Origin: Pigmentiphaga sp. NML080357
Lineage (GTDB): Bacteria > Pseudomonadota > Gammaproteobacteria > Burkholderiales > Burkholderiaceae_B
Direction of reading: 5' to 3'
NCBI RefSeq assembly: GCF_002188465.1
Contig: NZ_NINW01000025.1
Coordinates: forward strand, 124,001 to 188,000
DNA length: 64,000 nt
Positions 28,205-37,647 of the stretch are shown here, one piece after another; within the stretch, counting starts at the first letter, position 1, and every line of letters begins with the position of its first letter. Under the pieces are notes generated by a model, which worked only from the letters and a program-made list of their open reading frames with translations, ran no database searches and was not told the DNA's origin. Both the position numbers and the translations under genes were made by a program.

Positions 28205-28600
28205 ATGAGCATGAGCGATCCGATCGCCGATATGCTGACGCGCATCCGCAATGCGCAGCGCGTAGATAAGGCGTCCGTGTCCATGCCCTCCTCGAAGCTG
28301 AAGGTGGCGATCGCCACCGTGCTGAAGGACGAGGGCTACATCGACGGTTTCGAGGTCAAGGCCAACGACGGCAAACCCGAACTCGAGATCACCCTGAAGT
28401 ACTACGCCGGCCGTCCGGTCATCGAGCGCATCGAACGCGTCTCGAAGCCCGGCCTGCGTATCTACAAGGGACGTCATTCCATTCCCCAGGTCATGAACGG
28501 CCTGGGCGTGACCATCGTGTCCACCTCCCGTGGCGTGATGACCGATCGCAAGGCGCGCGCCAACGGCGTGGGCGGCGAGGTCCTCTGCTACGTGGCGTAA
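28205..28600 (+). CDS. rpsH: 30S ribosomal protein S8
   Basis: 16S rRNA central-domain binder; in E. coli the autogenous repressor of the spc operon. 131 residues with the C-terminal [20 protein letters not shown] signature. The ATG at 28205 follows GGAGAG; a second in-frame ATG two codons later (28211) is less well spaced. Confidence 0.97.
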   Translation: MSMSDPIADMLTRIRNAQRVDKASVSMPSSKLKVAIATVLKDEGYIDGFEVKANDGKPELEITLKYYAGRPVIERIERVSKPGLRIYKGRHSIPQVMNGLGVTIVSTSRGVMTDRKARANGVGGEVLCYVA

Positions 28601-28609
28601 GGAGTCGAC

Positions 28610-29143
28610 ATGTCGCGTATAGCTAAATATCCCGTCGAGCTGCCCAAGGGCGTCGAGGCCACCATCGCTGCCGACCAGATCACCGTCAAGGGTCCGCTGG
28701 GCACGCTGGTGCAGGCGCTGACCGGCGAAGTCACGATCCAGCAGGATGCCGGCAAGCTGACGTTCGCCGCTGCCAACGACAGCCGCGAAGCCAAGGCCAT
28801 GTCCGGCACCGTGCGCGCCCTGGTCAACAACATGGTGACCGGCGTCAGCAAGGGCTTCGAGCGCAAGCTGACCCTGGTCGGCGTGGGTTATCGTGCCCAG
28901 GCCCAAGGCGATGCCGTCAAGCTGCAGCTCGGTTTCTCGCACGATGTCGTGCACAAGATGCCCGCCGGCGTGAAGGTTGAGTGCCCCTCGCAGACCGAAG
29001 TCATCGTCAAGGGGGCCAACAAGCAACAGGTTGGTCAGGTGGCCGCAGAAATCCGCGCCTACCGCTCTCCCGAGCCCTACAAGGGCAAGGGCGTGCGCTA
29101 TGCGGACGAGCGGGTCATCATCAAAGAGACCAAGAAGAAATAA
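28610..29143 (+). CDS. rplF: 50S ribosomal protein L6
   Basis: Large-subunit protein beside the sarcin-ricin loop and factor-binding site. 177 residues, two repeated alpha/beta domains, with the C-terminal [16 protein letters not shown] motif. Eighteen bp before rplR. Confidence 0.97.
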   Translation: MSRIAKYPVELPKGVEATIAADQITVKGPLGTLVQALTGEVTIQQDAGKLTFAAANDSREAKAMSGTVRALVNNMVTGVSKGFERKLTLVGVGYRAQAQGDAVKLQLGFSHDVVHKMPAGVKVECPSQTEVIVKGANKQQVGQVAAEIRAYRSPEPYKGKGVRYADERVIIKETKKK

Positions 29144-29161
29144 GGCGGGCAAGGACGAATC

Positions 29162-29527
29162 ATGGACAAGAAGCAAGCTCGTTTGCGTCGTGCGGTACCT
29201 ACCCGCCGGAAGATCGCCGAGTTGCGCGTGCATCGCCTGTCGGTGTTCCGCTCCAACCTGCACATCTACGCAAACATCATTTCGCCGGAAGGCGATAAGG
29301 TGCTGGTCAGCGCCTCGACCGTCGAACCCGAAGTCCGCCAGCAGCTGGCAGGCGAGTCGGGCAAGGGCGGCAACGTGGCCGCAGCAACCCTGGTGGGCAA
29401 GCGCGTGGCCGAAAAGGCCAAGGCTGCCGGTATCGAGACCGTCGCGTTCGATCGCAGCGGTTTCCGCTACCACGGCCGCGTCAAGGCCCTGGCTGATGCC
29501 GCGCGTGAAGCCGGTCTGAAGTTTTAA
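29162..29527 (+). CDS. rplR: 50S ribosomal protein L18
   Basis: 5S rRNA binder of the central protuberance, 121 residues (E. coli 117). Basic N-terminus, then [16 protein letters not shown] and the C-terminal [20 protein letters not shown] segment typical of the family. Eleven bp before rpsE. Confidence 0.97.
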   Translation: MDKKQARLRRAVPTRRKIAELRVHRLSVFRSNLHIYANIISPEGDKVLVSASTVEPEVRQQLAGESGKGGNVAAATLVGKRVAEKAKAAGIETVAFDRSGFRYHGRVKALADAAREAGLKF

Positions 29528-29538
29528 GCGAGGATTAC

Positions 29539-30060
29539 ATGGCCAAGATGCAAGGCAAGAATGCAGCGGCTGAGGAACGCGACGACGGTCTTCGCGAGAA
29601 GATGATTGCCGTCAACCGCGTCACGAAGGTCGTGAAGGGCGGTCGTATCCTCGGTTTCGCGGCGCTGACGGTGGTCGGCGACGGCGATGGTCGCGTCGGC
29701 ATGGGCAAGGGCAAGGCCCGGGAAGTCCCGGTCGCGGTCCAGAAAGCCATGGAAGAAGCCCGTCGCAAGATGGTCAAGGTGCCGCTGAAGAACGGTACCC
29801 TGTATCACAACGTGGTTGGCAAGCATGGCGCCTCGACCGTTCTGATCTCGCCCGCCGTCGAAGGTACCGGCGTGATCGCCGGCGGCCCGATGCGCGCGAT
29901 CTTCGACGTGCTCGGCGTTCGTAACGTGGTGGCCAAGAGCCTCGGCTCGACCAACCCGTACAACCTCGTGCGCGCGACGCTCAACGGTCTGAGCGCAAGC
30001 TCGACTCCGGCCGAAGTCGCCGCCAAGCGCGGCAAGTCGGTCGAAGAGATCCTGGGGTAA
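29539..30060 (+). CDS. rpsE: 30S ribosomal protein S5
   Basis: Accuracy and mRNA-helicase protein of the small-subunit body. 173 residues. The double-stranded RNA-binding-like domain contains [19 protein letters not shown], and the spectinomycin-loop region KVVKGG shows no deletion. Three bp before rpmD. Confidence 0.97.
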   Translation: MAKMQGKNAAAEERDDGLREKMIAVNRVTKVVKGGRILGFAALTVVGDGDGRVGMGKGKAREVPVAVQKAMEEARRKMVKVPLKNGTLYHNVVGKHGASTVLISPAVEGTGVIAGGPMRAIFDVLGVRNVVAKSLGSTNPYNLVRATLNGLSASSTPAEVAAKRGKSVEEILG

Positions 30061-30063
30061 GCC

Positions 30064-30249
30064 ATGACTAAGAAGAACGTCAAAGTGACGCTCGTGCGTT
30101 CCCCCATCGGAACGCCCGAATCGCATCGCGCCACGGTGCGCGGTCTGGGTCTGCGCCGCCTGAACAGCTCGCGCGTCCTGGTCGATACGCCGGAAGTGCG
30201 CGGGATGATCCGCAAGGTGTCCTATCTGGTCACCGTGTCGGAAGCCTGA
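30064..30249 (+). CDS. rpmD: 50S ribosomal protein L30
   Basis: Small non-essential large-subunit protein, 61 residues, with [20 protein letters not shown] and the [19 protein letters not shown]-terminus characteristic of the family. Ten bp before rplO. Confidence 0.96.
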   Translation: MTKKNVKVTLVRSPIGTPESHRATVRGLGLRRLNSSRVLVDTPEVRGMIRKVSYLVTVSEA

Positions 30250-30259
30250 GAGGTCTAGC

Positions 30260-30691
30260 ATGCAACTGAATACGCTCAAGCCGGCCGCCGGCAGCAAGCA
30301 CGCCAAGCGCCGCGTCGGTCGTGGTATCGGCTCCGGCCTCGGCAAGACCGCCGGCCGTGGCCACAAGGGCCAGAAGTCGCGTTCGGGCGGCTTCCACAAG
30401 GTCGGTTTCGAAGGCGGCCAGATGCCGCTGCAGCGCCGCCTGCCCAAGCGTGGTTTCTCCACCATGGGCCAGCACCTGTACGCACAGGTCCGTCTGTCGG
30501 AACTGCAGGCCCTGCCGGTCGAGGAAATCGACGTGCAGGCGCTCAAGCAGGCCGGCGTGGTCGGCCAGCAAGTGCGCTACGTCAAGGTCATCAAGACCGG
30601 CGAGCTCTCCCGCAAGGTGGTGCTCAAGGGCATGACGGCCACGGCAGGTGCCAAGGCGGCGATCGAAGCCGCCGGTGGTTCCCTGGTCTGA
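30260..30691 (+). CDS. rplO: 50S ribosomal protein L15
   Basis: Late-assembly 23S rRNA binder, 143 residues. The glycine-rich N-terminal arm [20 protein letters not shown] is clearly visible. Precedes secY by 18 bp. Confidence 0.97.
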   Translation: MQLNTLKPAAGSKHAKRRVGRGIGSGLGKTAGRGHKGQKSRSGGFHKVGFEGGQMPLQRRLPKRGFSTMGQHLYAQVRLSELQALPVEEIDVQALKQAGVVGQQVRYVKVIKTGELSRKVVLKGMTATAGAKAAIEAAGGSLV

Positions 30692-30709
30692 ATAACCGAG
30701 GACTGAGCT

Positions 30710-32032
30710 TTGGCTAATGCGAACGCACTGGGCAAGACCGGCAAGTACGGCGACCTGAAGCGCCGGCTGGTCTTCCTGTTGCTCGCCCTGGTGGTGTACC
30801 GGATCGGTACGCACATCCCTGTTCCCGGGATCGACCCGGTCCAGCTGACTTCCCTGTTCCACCAGAACCAGGGCGGGATACTGGGCCTGTTCAACATGTT
30901 CTCGGGCGGTGCGCTTTCGCGTTTCTCGATCTTTGCATTGGGGATCATGCCGTACATCTCGGCGTCGATCATCATGCAGCTGATGACGGTCATCGTGCCG
31001 TCGTTGGAAGCGATCAAGAAGGAAGGCGAGGCCGGGCGGCGCAAGATTACGCAGTACACGCGCTACGGAACGCTGGCGCTTGCGCTGGTGCAGTCGGTCG
31101 GCATCTCGGTCGCGCTGGAGTCGCAGCCCGGGCTGGTGGTCGATCCGGGCCTGATGTTCCGGGTCACCACGATGATCTCGCTCGTCACGGGAACGATGTT
31201 CCTGATGTGGCTGGGTGAGCAGATCACCGAGCGGGGCCTGGGCAACGGCATCTCGATCCTGATCTTCTCGGGCATCGCGGCGGGGCTGCCCCAGGCGCTG
31301 GCCGGGCTGTTCGAGCTGGTCAACACCGGGGCGATGGCCGTGCTGTCGGCGCTGTTCATCGTCGTGCTGGTGGTGCTGGTGACGGCTTTCGTGGTGTTCG
31401 TCGAACGCGGGCAGCGCAAGATCGTCGTCAACTACGCCAAGCGCCAGGTGGGCAATCGGGTGTACGGCGGCCAGAGCTCGCATTTGCCGCTGAAGCTGAA
31501 CATGGCCGGGGTGATTCCGCCGATCTTCGCATCGTCGATCATCCTGTTCCCGGCCACGGTGGTCAGCTGGTTCTCGAGCGGCGACGGCCTGCGCTGGCTG
31601 AAGGACCTGGCCGCCGCGCTGTCGCCCGGGCAACCGCTGTACATCACGCTGTACGCCATTGCGATCGTGTTCTTCTGCTTCTTCTACACGGCGCTCGTGT
31701 TCAACAGCCGCGAGACTGCCGACAACCTGAAGAAGAGCGGCGCGTTCGTGCCGGGCATCCGTCCGGGCGAGCAGACCGCGCGGTACATCGACAAGATCCT
31801 GATGCGCCTGACGTTCACCGGCGCCATCTACATCACGTTGGTGTGCCTGCTGCCGGAGTTCCTGGTCTTGCGTTGGAATGTGCCGTTCTATTTCGGTGGC
31901 ACGTCTTTGCTGATTATCGTTGTGGTCACGATGGATTTCATGGCCCAGGTGCAGGCTTACGTGATGTCGCACCAATACGATTCCCTGCTCAAGAAGGCGA
32001 ACTTCAAGGGCGGAAATCTACCGGTGCGGTAA
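30710..32032 (+). CDS. secY: Preprotein translocase subunit SecY
   Basis: Channel of the SecYEG translocon, ten membrane segments in 440 residues. The start is TTG (30710), supported by GAGG eight bases upstream and by the N-terminus [20 protein letters not shown]; no ATG gives a plausible alternative. Plug-region ([19 protein letters not shown]) and cytoplasmic loop residues ([11 protein letters not shown]) are conserved. Seven bp before infA. Confidence 0.97.
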   Translation: MANANALGKTGKYGDLKRRLVFLLLALVVYRIGTHIPVPGIDPVQLTSLFHQNQGGILGLFNMFSGGALSRFSIFALGIMPYISASIIMQLMTVIVPSLEAIKKEGEAGRRKITQYTRYGTLALALVQSVGISVALESQPGLVVDPGLMFRVTTMISLVTGTMFLMWLGEQITERGLGNGISILIFSGIAAGLPQALAGLFELVNTGAMAVLSALFIVVLVVLVTAFVVFVERGQRKIVVNYAKRQVGNRVYGGQSSHLPLKLNMAGVIPPIFASSIILFPATVVSWFSSGDGLRWLKDLAAALSPGQPLYITLYAIAIVFFCFFYTALVFNSRETADNLKKSGAFVPGIRPGEQTARYIDKILMRLTFTGAIYITLVCLLPEFLVLRWNVPFYFGGTSLLIIVVVTMDFMAQVQAYVMSHQYDSLLKKANFKGGNLPVR

Positions 32033-32039
32033 CGAGAAT

Positions 32040-32258
32040 ATGTCCAAAGACGACGTTATCCAGATGCAGGGCGAGGTCCTGGAAAACCTGCCCAATGCGA
32101 CGTTTCGTGTAAAGCTCGAGAATGGCCATGTCGTGCTGGGACATATCTCGGGAAAAATGCGGATGAACTACATCCGCATCCTGCCGGGGGATCGTGTGAC
32201 GGTCGAGTTGACGCCATACGATCTATCACGGGCAAGAATCGTGTTCCGCTCGAAGTAA
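32040..32258 (+). CDS. infA: Translation initiation factor IF-1
   Basis: OB-fold factor that occupies the A site during initiation. 72 residues, same length as E. coli, starting [20 protein letters not shown]. Placement between secY and rpmJ is common in betaproteobacteria and Gram-positives, unlike E. coli where infA is elsewhere. Confidence 0.97.
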   Translation: MSKDDVIQMQGEVLENLPNATFRVKLENGHVVLGHISGKMRMNYIRILPGDRVTVELTPYDLSRARIVFRSK

Positions 32259-32294
32259 GCGCCAGGCTTGCCGGGTAAGAATTAGGAGTCAATC

Positions 32295-32408
32295 ATGAAA
32301 GTAATGGCATCGGTCAAAGCAATTTGCCGGAACTGCAAGGTCATCAAGCGCAAGGGCGTGGTCCGCATCATCTGCACCGACCCGCGCCACAAGCAACGCC
32401 AGGGCTGA
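32295..32408 (+). CDS. rpmJ: 50S ribosomal protein L36
   Basis: Smallest large-subunit protein, 37 residues. It is the zinc-binding type: Cys11, Cys14, Cys27 and His32 form the C-x2-C-x12-C-x4-H ribbon. TAGGAGT precedes the ATG. It is the C+ paralogue; a zinc-independent copy may exist elsewhere. 35 bp before rpsM. Confidence 0.95.
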   Translation: MKVMASVKAICRNCKVIKRKGVVRIICTDPRHKQRQG

Positions 32409-32443
32409 GCCCGGGCTAGCACTAAGGTATTCAAGGAAACGTT

Positions 32444-32809
32444 ATGGCCCGTATCGCTGGCATCAACATTCCGCCGCATCAGCACACCGAAATCGGTCTG
32501 ACGGCTATCTTCGGCATTGGCCGCTCGCGCGCTCGCAAGATCTGCGAAGCCGCCGGCGTGCCGACCGACAAGAAGGTCAAGGATCTGAACGACGCCGAGC
32601 TCGAGCGTATCCGCGAACAGGTAAATGCCGTCACCGTCGAGGGCGACCTGCGTCGTGAGATCCAGCTGTCGATCAAGCGTCTGATCGACCTTGGCTCCTA
32701 CCGTGGTTTCCGCCACAAGCGCGGCCTGCCCGTGCGTGGCCAGCGTACCCGCACGAACGCCCGTACCCGCAAGGGCCCGCGTCGCGCCGCGGCTGCGCTC
32801 AAAAAGTAA
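32444..32809 (+). CDS. rpsM: 30S ribosomal protein S13
   Basis: Head protein contacting L5 and P-site tRNA, 121 residues. Starts [20 protein letters not shown] and ends in the basic tail [16 protein letters not shown]. First gene of the alpha-operon portion; 29 bp before rpsK. Confidence 0.97.
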   Translation: MARIAGINIPPHQHTEIGLTAIFGIGRSRARKICEAAGVPTDKKVKDLNDAELERIREQVNAVTVEGDLRREIQLSIKRLIDLGSYRGFRHKRGLPVRGQRTRTNARTRKGPRRAAAALKK

Positions 32810-32838
32810 ACGGCTGATACCCAGTCAAGGATTCAGAA

Positions 32839-33240
32839 ATGGCGAAATCCCCCTCCAGCGGCGCCCAGCGCGTTCGCAAGAAAGTCAAGAAGAACGTTTC
32901 GGACGGCATCGCGCACGTCCACGCGTCCTTCAACAACACCATCATCACGATCACGGATCGCCAGGGCAACGCGCTGTCGTGGGCCACGTCGGGCGGCGCC
33001 GGCTTCAAGGGCTCGCGCAAGTCCACGCCGTTTGCGGCCCAGGTCGCTGCGGAGTCGGCTGGCCGCGTGGCGATGGAATATGGCATCAAGACGCTGGAAG
33101 TGCGCATCAAGGGCCCCGGCCCCGGCCGCGAGTCGTCGGTTCGCGCCCTGAACGCGCTCGGCATCAAGATCTCCAGCATCGCCGACATCACGCCGGTGCC
33201 GCACAACGGCTGCCGTCCGCCGAAGCGTAGAAGGATCTAA
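32839..33240 (+). CDS. rpsK: 30S ribosomal protein S11
   Basis: Platform protein lining the E site, 133 residues. Conserved [19 protein letters not shown] and the C-terminal [16 protein letters not shown] are present. A 354-bp gap with structured repeat copy B follows before rpsD, although the two genes are usually almost adjacent. Confidence 0.97.
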   Translation: MAKSPSSGAQRVRKKVKKNVSDGIAHVHASFNNTIITITDRQGNALSWATSGGAGFKGSRKSTPFAAQVAAESAGRVAMEYGIKTLEVRIKGPGPGRESSVRALNALGIKISSIADITPVPHNGCRPPKRRRI

Positions 33241-33594
33241 GCCCACCCCCTACCCGCTGCGCGGGCCCCCTCAAGGGGGCGGCACTGGCGGACCGGCGGA
33301 GCCGGATCCGCTGTGCCCTGGGTCGGTTGGCTCGTTGCCCGTTGTGCAACATTGCCTGGGGCTGCCGGAGTTGGGCTTGGACCTGATTTCGGGGAAGGGT
33401 GCAAAGCGCGGTAGAATTGTGGGCTTTGCTGTTTGCAGTACGCAGTTTTTATTGTTTGATGGGGGCGCAGCCGGCGTGGGCTGGGTGCGCCGAGTAAGAC
33501 CACCGTTTGCCGCGTTCTGGTTCATCGAACGTAAATGACCAAGGCAAACTCCTCGCCATGCGTGTGCATGGCCTGACAGAGAAAAGGATACATC
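33241..33594. other. Enlarged rpsK-rpsD gap
   Basis: 354 bp without a supported gene. The first ~80 bp are repeat copy B; the remainder includes an AT-rich patch (TAGAAT at 33412, a T-run near 33448) but no -35 at proper spacing. I see no convincing promoter or terminator. Confidence 0.4.
33246..33323 (+). repeat. Structured intergenic repeat, copy B (after rpsK)
   Basis: Same three-stem layout as the copy after tuf. Here the internal hairpin is CCCGC-TGC-GCGGG instead of CGCGC-TGAC-GCGCG, with both sides changed together. The outer last stem is GGCAC (33281-33285) with GTGCC (33313-33317). It begins six bases after the rpsK stop. Confidence 0.8.
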
Positions 33595-34218
33595 GTGGCA
33601 CGTTATATTGGCCCCAAGTGTAAGCTTTCCCGCCGCGAAGGCACGGACCTCTTCCTGAAGAGCGCCCGGCGTTCGCTGGATTCCAAGTGCAAGCTCGAGA
33701 GCAAGCCCGGCCAGCATGGCCGCACCTCGGGTGCTCGCACGTCCGACTACGGCCTGCAGCTGCGCGAGAAGCAGAAGCTCAAGCGCATGTACGGCGTGCT
33801 GGAAAAGCAGTTCCGCAAGTATTTCGAAGAAGCCGATCGCCGCAAGGGCAACACCGGCGAGAACCTGATCCAGTTGCTCGAGTCGCGCCTGGACAACGTG
33901 GTGTATCGCATGGGTTTCGGCTCGACCCGCGCCGAAGCGCGCCAGCTGGTCAGCCACAAGGCCCTGCTGCTGAATGGCCACACCGCCAACGTGCCGTCCA
34001 TCATCGTCAAGCCGGGCGATGTGATCACCGTGCGTGAAAAGGCCAAGAAGCAAGCCCGTATCCAGGAAGCGCTGCAACTGGCCTCCAGCCAGGGTATCCC
34101 CCAGTGGGTCAGCGTCGACATGACCAAGCTCGAAGGCACCTTCAAGCAGGCCCCGGATCGCGCCGACGTCGCCCGCGACGTCAACGAATCCATGGTCGTG
34201 GAACTCTACTCCCGTTAA
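33595..34218 (+). CDS. rpsD: 30S ribosomal protein S4
   Basis: 16S rRNA assembly initiator and, in E. coli, repressor of the alpha operon. 207 residues with the S4 RNA-binding domain (about 95-155, [13 protein letters not shown]). GTG start (33595) after GAGAAAAGG; the N-terminus [20 protein letters not shown] confirms it. Confidence 0.97.
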   Translation: MARYIGPKCKLSRREGTDLFLKSARRSLDSKCKLESKPGQHGRTSGARTSDYGLQLREKQKLKRMYGVLEKQFRKYFEEADRRKGNTGENLIQLLESRLDNVVYRMGFGSTRAEARQLVSHKALLLNGHTANVPSIIVKPGDVITVREKAKKQARIQEALQLASSQGIPQWVSVDMTKLEGTFKQAPDRADVARDVNESMVVELYSR

Positions 34219-34260
34219 TCGAACAAAGGCGGCGGAAAAAACGCCGCCGGCTTGTAATCC

Positions 34261-34340
34261 CCCCGGGGCACTGCGGATCCGGCTTTGCCGGTCCGCCAGT
34301 GCCGCCCCTCGAGGGGCGCGCGTCAGCGCGTAGGGGTGGG
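34261..34340 (-). repeat. Structured intergenic repeat, copy C (after rpsD, inverted)
   Basis: The only inverted copy. On the + strand it reads GGCACT (34267-34272) ... AGTGCC (34298-34303), which pair, flanking the conserved GCGGATCCGGC/GCCGGTCCGC core. The other end has a CCCC-TCGA-GGGG hairpin and the CGCGC/GCGCG stem. Located between rpsD and rpoA. Confidence 0.8.
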
Positions 34341-34398
34341 CCATTCCTCCACCAGCCTTATCGGTGTAACGAGCCGAGGGTATTGATAAGGAAGATTC

Positions 34399-35385
34399 AT
34401 GGCGAATGCCGCATTTCTGAAGCCACGCAACATCGACGTCGAGACCATCGGCCCGAATCACGCCAAGGTGATCATGGAGCCGTTCGAGCGCGGCTATGGC
34501 CATACGCTGGGCAACGCGCTGCGCCGCATCCTGCTGTCCTCGATGGCCGGCTATGCGCCCACGGAAGTCCAGATCACCGGCGTCGTGCACGAGTATTCGG
34601 CCATCGACGGCGTGCGTGAAGACGTGGTCGACATCCTCCTGAACCTGAAGGGTGTCGTGTTCAAGCTGCACAACCGCGACGAAGTCGTGCTGACCCTGCG
34701 CAAGCAAGGGCCCGGCGTCGTCACCGCCGCGGACATCGAGGTCTCGCATGACGTCGAGATCATCAATCCCAACCACGTCATCGCCAACCTGACGGACAAC
34801 GGCCGTCTGGAAATGCAATTGAAGGTGGAGAAGGGCCGCGGCTACGTGCCGGGCAACCTGCGCAGCTTCGCCGACGATCACGCCCGCACCGTGGGCCGTA
34901 TCGTGCTGGACGCTTCGTACAGCCCGATCCGCCGTGTGAGCTACACCGTCGAAAGCGCCCGCGTGGAGCAGCGTACCGACCTCGACAAGCTGGTGCTCGA
35001 TATCGAGACCAACGGCGTGATCTCGCCCGAGGAAGCCGTGCGCCAGTCGGCTCGCATCCTGATGGACCAGTTGTCGGTGTTCGCCGCGCTGGAAGGCTCG
35101 ACCGAGACCATCGAGGCGCCCGCCCGCGGCACGCCGCAGATCGATCCGATCCTGCTGCGCCCGGTCGACGACCTCGAACTCACGGTGCGCTCGGCCAACT
35201 GTCTGAAGGCCGAGAACATCTACTACATCGGCGACCTGATCCAGCGTACCGAGAACGAGTTGCTCAAGACCCCGAACCTGGGCCGCAAGTCGCTCAACGA
35301 GATCAAGGAAGTCCTGGCTGCCCGCGGCCTGACCCTGGGCATGAAGCTGGAAAATTGGCCTCCTCTGGGCCTGGAAAGGCCGTAG
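34399..35385 (+). CDS. rpoA: DNA-directed RNA polymerase alpha subunit
   Basis: Assembles core RNA polymerase and contacts UP elements and activators. 328 residues: N-terminal dimerisation/assembly domain (1-~235), linker, C-terminal domain with the DNA-contact segment [15 protein letters not shown] and helix [12 protein letters not shown]. Flanked on both sides by structured repeats (copies C and D). Confidence 0.98.
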   Translation: MANAAFLKPRNIDVETIGPNHAKVIMEPFERGYGHTLGNALRRILLSSMAGYAPTEVQITGVVHEYSAIDGVREDVVDILLNLKGVVFKLHNRDEVVLTLRKQGPGVVTAADIEVSHDVEIINPNHVIANLTDNGRLEMQLKVEKGRGYVPGNLRSFADDHARTVGRIVLDASYSPIRRVSYTVESARVEQRTDLDKLVLDIETNGVISPEEAVRQSARILMDQLSVFAALEGSTETIEAPARGTPQIDPILLRPVDDLELTVRSANCLKAENIYYIGDLIQRTENELLKTPNLGRKSLNEIKEVLAARGLTLGMKLENWPPLGLERP

Positions 35386-35388
35386 GGG

Positions 35389-35469
35389 CCCCCCCTACGC
35401 GCTGACGCGCGCCCCCCCCAGGGGGCGGCACTGGCGGACCGGCGGAGCCGGATCCGCTGTGCCCTGGGT
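35389..35469 (+). repeat. Structured intergenic repeat, copy D (after rpoA)
   Basis: Starts three bases after the rpoA stop. Outer last stem GGCAC (35427-35431) pairs with GTGCC (35459-35463), as in copy B. It is followed by a further imperfect hairpin, GTAGCGAA (35468-35475) with TTCGTTAC (35482-35489), before rplQ. Confidence 0.8.
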
Positions 35470-35594
35470 AGCGAAGCTTTTTTCGTTACGTAGTTGTAGT
35501 ACCAAGAATTTTTCCACCGGCCCGCGGCGTGTTGCCGATAGAAGAGCTGGAAACCCGCGGCACCGCCGCTTTTAGATTCATAAAGGAAGTCATC

Positions 35595-35978
35595 ATGCGT
35601 CACCGTCACGGTCTCCGTAAACTGAACCGCACCAGCAGCCACCGCCTGGCCATGTTCCGCAACATGGCTGTCTCGCTGCTCACGCACGAAGCCATCAAGA
35701 CCACCCTGCCCAAGGCCAAGGAACTGCGCCGTATCGTCGAGCCGCTGATCACGCTGGGCAAGGAACCCACCCTGGCCAACAAGCGCCTGGCGTTCGCCCG
35801 CCTGCGCGACCGTGACCTGGTGGTCAAGCTGTTCGCCGACATCGGCCCCCGCTTCAAGGATCGCAACGGTGGTTACACCCGCATCCTGAAGATGGGCTTC
35901 CGCCAAGGCGACAACGCTCCCATGGCCTACATGGAGCTGGTCGACCGCGCGCCCGAGGCGGAAGAAGCCGCGGAATAG
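35595..35978 (+). CDS. rplQ: 50S ribosomal protein L17
   Basis: Tunnel-exit-side large-subunit protein, 127 residues. The frame is open to 35529, but AAAGGAAG precedes the ATG at 35595 and gives the family start [20 protein letters not shown]. Last gene of the alpha operon, closed by a repeat and an intrinsic terminator. Confidence 0.97.
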   Translation: MRHRHGLRKLNRTSSHRLAMFRNMAVSLLTHEAIKTTLPKAKELRRIVEPLITLGKEPTLANKRLAFARLRDRDLVVKLFADIGPRFKDRNGGYTRILKMGFRQGDNAPMAYMELVDRAPEAEEAAE

Positions 35979-36061
35979 TAGAGCCCCCCCTACGCGCTGC
36001 GCGCGCCCCCCAGGGGGCTCTACTTACGGACCGGCAAAGCCGGATCCGCGGCGCCCCGGGT
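35978..36061 (+). repeat. Structured intergenic repeat, copy E (after rplQ)
   Basis: Here the outer C-run/G-run stem is extended: GTAGAGCCCCC (35978-35988, starting in the rplQ stop codon) pairs perfectly over 11 bp with GGGGGCTCTAC (36013-36023). This shows which C-run pairs with the G-run in the family. The outer bases of the last hairpin do not pair in this copy. Confidence 0.78.
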
Positions 36062-36086
36062 CGAACCGGGTGCTGGCGTGACACGG

Positions 36087-36122
36087 AATCCCCATCCAGC
36101 GGTGAGCTGTATGGGGATTTTT
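36087..36122 (+). terminator. Intrinsic terminator after rplQ
   Basis: AATCCCCAT (36087-36095) pairs with ATGGGGATT (36111-36119) with a small inner CAGC/GCTG stem, followed by TTT. It ends the alpha operon and lies five bases from the stop codon of the convergent aldehyde dehydrogenase gene. Confidence 0.88.
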
Positions 36123-36126
36123 CATG

Positions 36127-37551
36127 TCAGTCGCGATAGCCCAGGATGGCCTTGACCTCCAGGTACTCCTCGAATCCGAACACCCCGAACTCGCGGCCGT
36201 TGCCGGACTGCTTGTAGCCGCCGAAGGGCAGGCTGCGGTCGAAGGGGGCGCCGTTGAGATAGACGCGGCCGGCGCGGATCCGATTGGCGACCCGGCGGGC
36301 CCGGGCGGGATCCGTGGATTGGACGAAACCCGCCAATCCGAACGGCGTGTCGTTGGCGATCGCTATCGCCTCTTCTTCGGACTCGTAGCTCATGATCGAC
36401 AGCACGGGGCCGAAGACCTCCTCCCGCGCGATCCTCATCTGCGGCGTCACGTCGCCGAATACCGTGGGGCGGACGTAGTAGCCGCGGCGAGTGCCGTCCG
36501 GCTGCCCGGTTCCCCCGGCCACCAGCGTCGCGCCCTCCTCCAGGCCGGACCGGATGAGCGCCTGGACCTTGTCGAACTGTGCCTGGCTCACCAACGGGCC
36601 CATGGTGGTCGCCGGATCGAGGGGATCGCCCAGGCGTATGGCGTCGACGGCTTCGCGCGCAGCCTGGAAGGCCGCTTCCCGCTTGGCGCGCGGAATGAGC
36701 ATGCGCGTCGGAGACTGGCAGTTCTGCCCGGCGTTGGTGTAGCAGGCGTGGACGCCGGCGATCACCGTGGTTTTCAGGTCGGCGTCGTCGAGGATGATGT
36801 TGGCGGACTTTCCGCCCAACTCCTGGGCGACGCGCTTGACCGTGTCGGCCGCGAGCTTGGCGACTCTTATGCCGGCGGTCGTCGAGCCGGTGAAAGACAC
36901 CAGGTCGATTTCCGGGTGCGAGGCGATCGCCTCGCCCACCGTGGGGCCGTCGCCGTTAACGAGGTTGAAGACGCCTGCAGGCAGGCCCGCGTCGTGGACG
37001 ATCTCCGCAAACATCATGGCGCTCAGCGGCGCTATCTCGCTGGGCTTGAGGACGACGGTGCAGCCGGTTGCGAGCGCCGGGGCGACCTTGGAAGCGACCT
37101 GGTTCAGCGGCCAGTTCCACGGCGTGATGAGTCCGCATACTCCTATGGGTTCGCGCCGGACGATGCCGTTCCCCATGCGCAACTCGAACGGGTACTCGGC
37201 AAGCACGCGTGCGGCCTCTTCGAAATGGAAGAGCGCGACGGTCGCCTGCCGCTCGGTGGCGAACGTGATGGGCGCGCCCATCTCCAGGGTCATCATCCGC
37301 GCCAGTTCAGGCAGGCGAGCCCGAAAGCCTTCGATGATCTTCCGAAGCCAGGAGAGCCTGTCTTCGACGCTCGTTTCCGAATAGGTTGCAAAGGCCCTGC
37401 GGGCCGCCTTGGCCGCGCGGTCCACGTCCTGCGCCGAGCCGAGGCTGATGTGCGCGAAAGCCTCCTCGGTGGCAGGGTTGACGACGCCCAGGGTCGACGG
37501 GACAGCCGGGGCGACCCAGGCACCGTCAATATAGAACTTCAAGGTTTCCAT
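36127..37551 (-). CDS. NAD(P)-dependent aldehyde dehydrogenase
   Basis: Oxidises an aldehyde to the acid in the cytoplasm. 474 residues with TPWNWP (catalytic Asn146), ELGGK (general-base Glu244), GQNC (nucleophile Cys278) and the GSTTAG cofactor loop; resembles the broad group of vanillin, aryl-aldehyde and betaine-aldehyde dehydrogenases. Located 96 bp downstream of a Bug receptor gene in the same direction, so the two may be co-transcribed. Substrate unknown. Confidence 0.92.
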   Translation of the reverse strand: METLKFYIDGAWVAPAVPSTLGVVNPATEEAFAHISLGSAQDVDRAAKAARRAFATYSETSVEDRLSWLRKIIEGFRARLPELARMMTLEMGAPITFATERQATVALFHFEEAARVLAEYPFELRMGNGIVRREPIGVCGLITPWNWPLNQVASKVAPALATGCTVVLKPSEIAPLSAMMFAEIVHDAGLPAGVFNLVNGDGPTVGEAIASHPEIDLVSFTGSTTAGIRVAKLAADTVKRVAQELGGKSANIILDDADLKTTVIAGVHACYTNAGQNCQSPTRMLIPRAKREAAFQAAREAVDAIRLGDPLDPATTMGPLVSQAQFDKVQALIRSGLEEGATLVAGGTGQPDGTRRGYYVRPTVFGDVTPQMRIAREEVFGPVLSIMSYESEEEAIAIANDTPFGLAGFVQSTDPARARRVANRIRAGRVYLNGAPFDRSLPFGGYKQSGNGREFGVFGFEEYLEVKAILGYRD

Positions 37552-37647
37552 CGTTCTCCACTCTCGATACCCGCCTGGCGGCGCGGCGTTCGACCGCCAC
37601 GCCCTTCGTTTGCTCCGATGGCCGGCATGTGACGCCGGCCGCCGGAG

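Noticed and set aside
33389-33417. TAGAAT as the -10 of a promoter for rpsD
   Set aside because: No acceptable -35 at 16-18 bp spacing.
34228-34248. GGCGGCG/CGCCGCC hairpin with an A-rich loop as a terminator of rpsD
   Set aside because: No T-run follows the stem, and rpsD-rpoA transcription is expected to continue.
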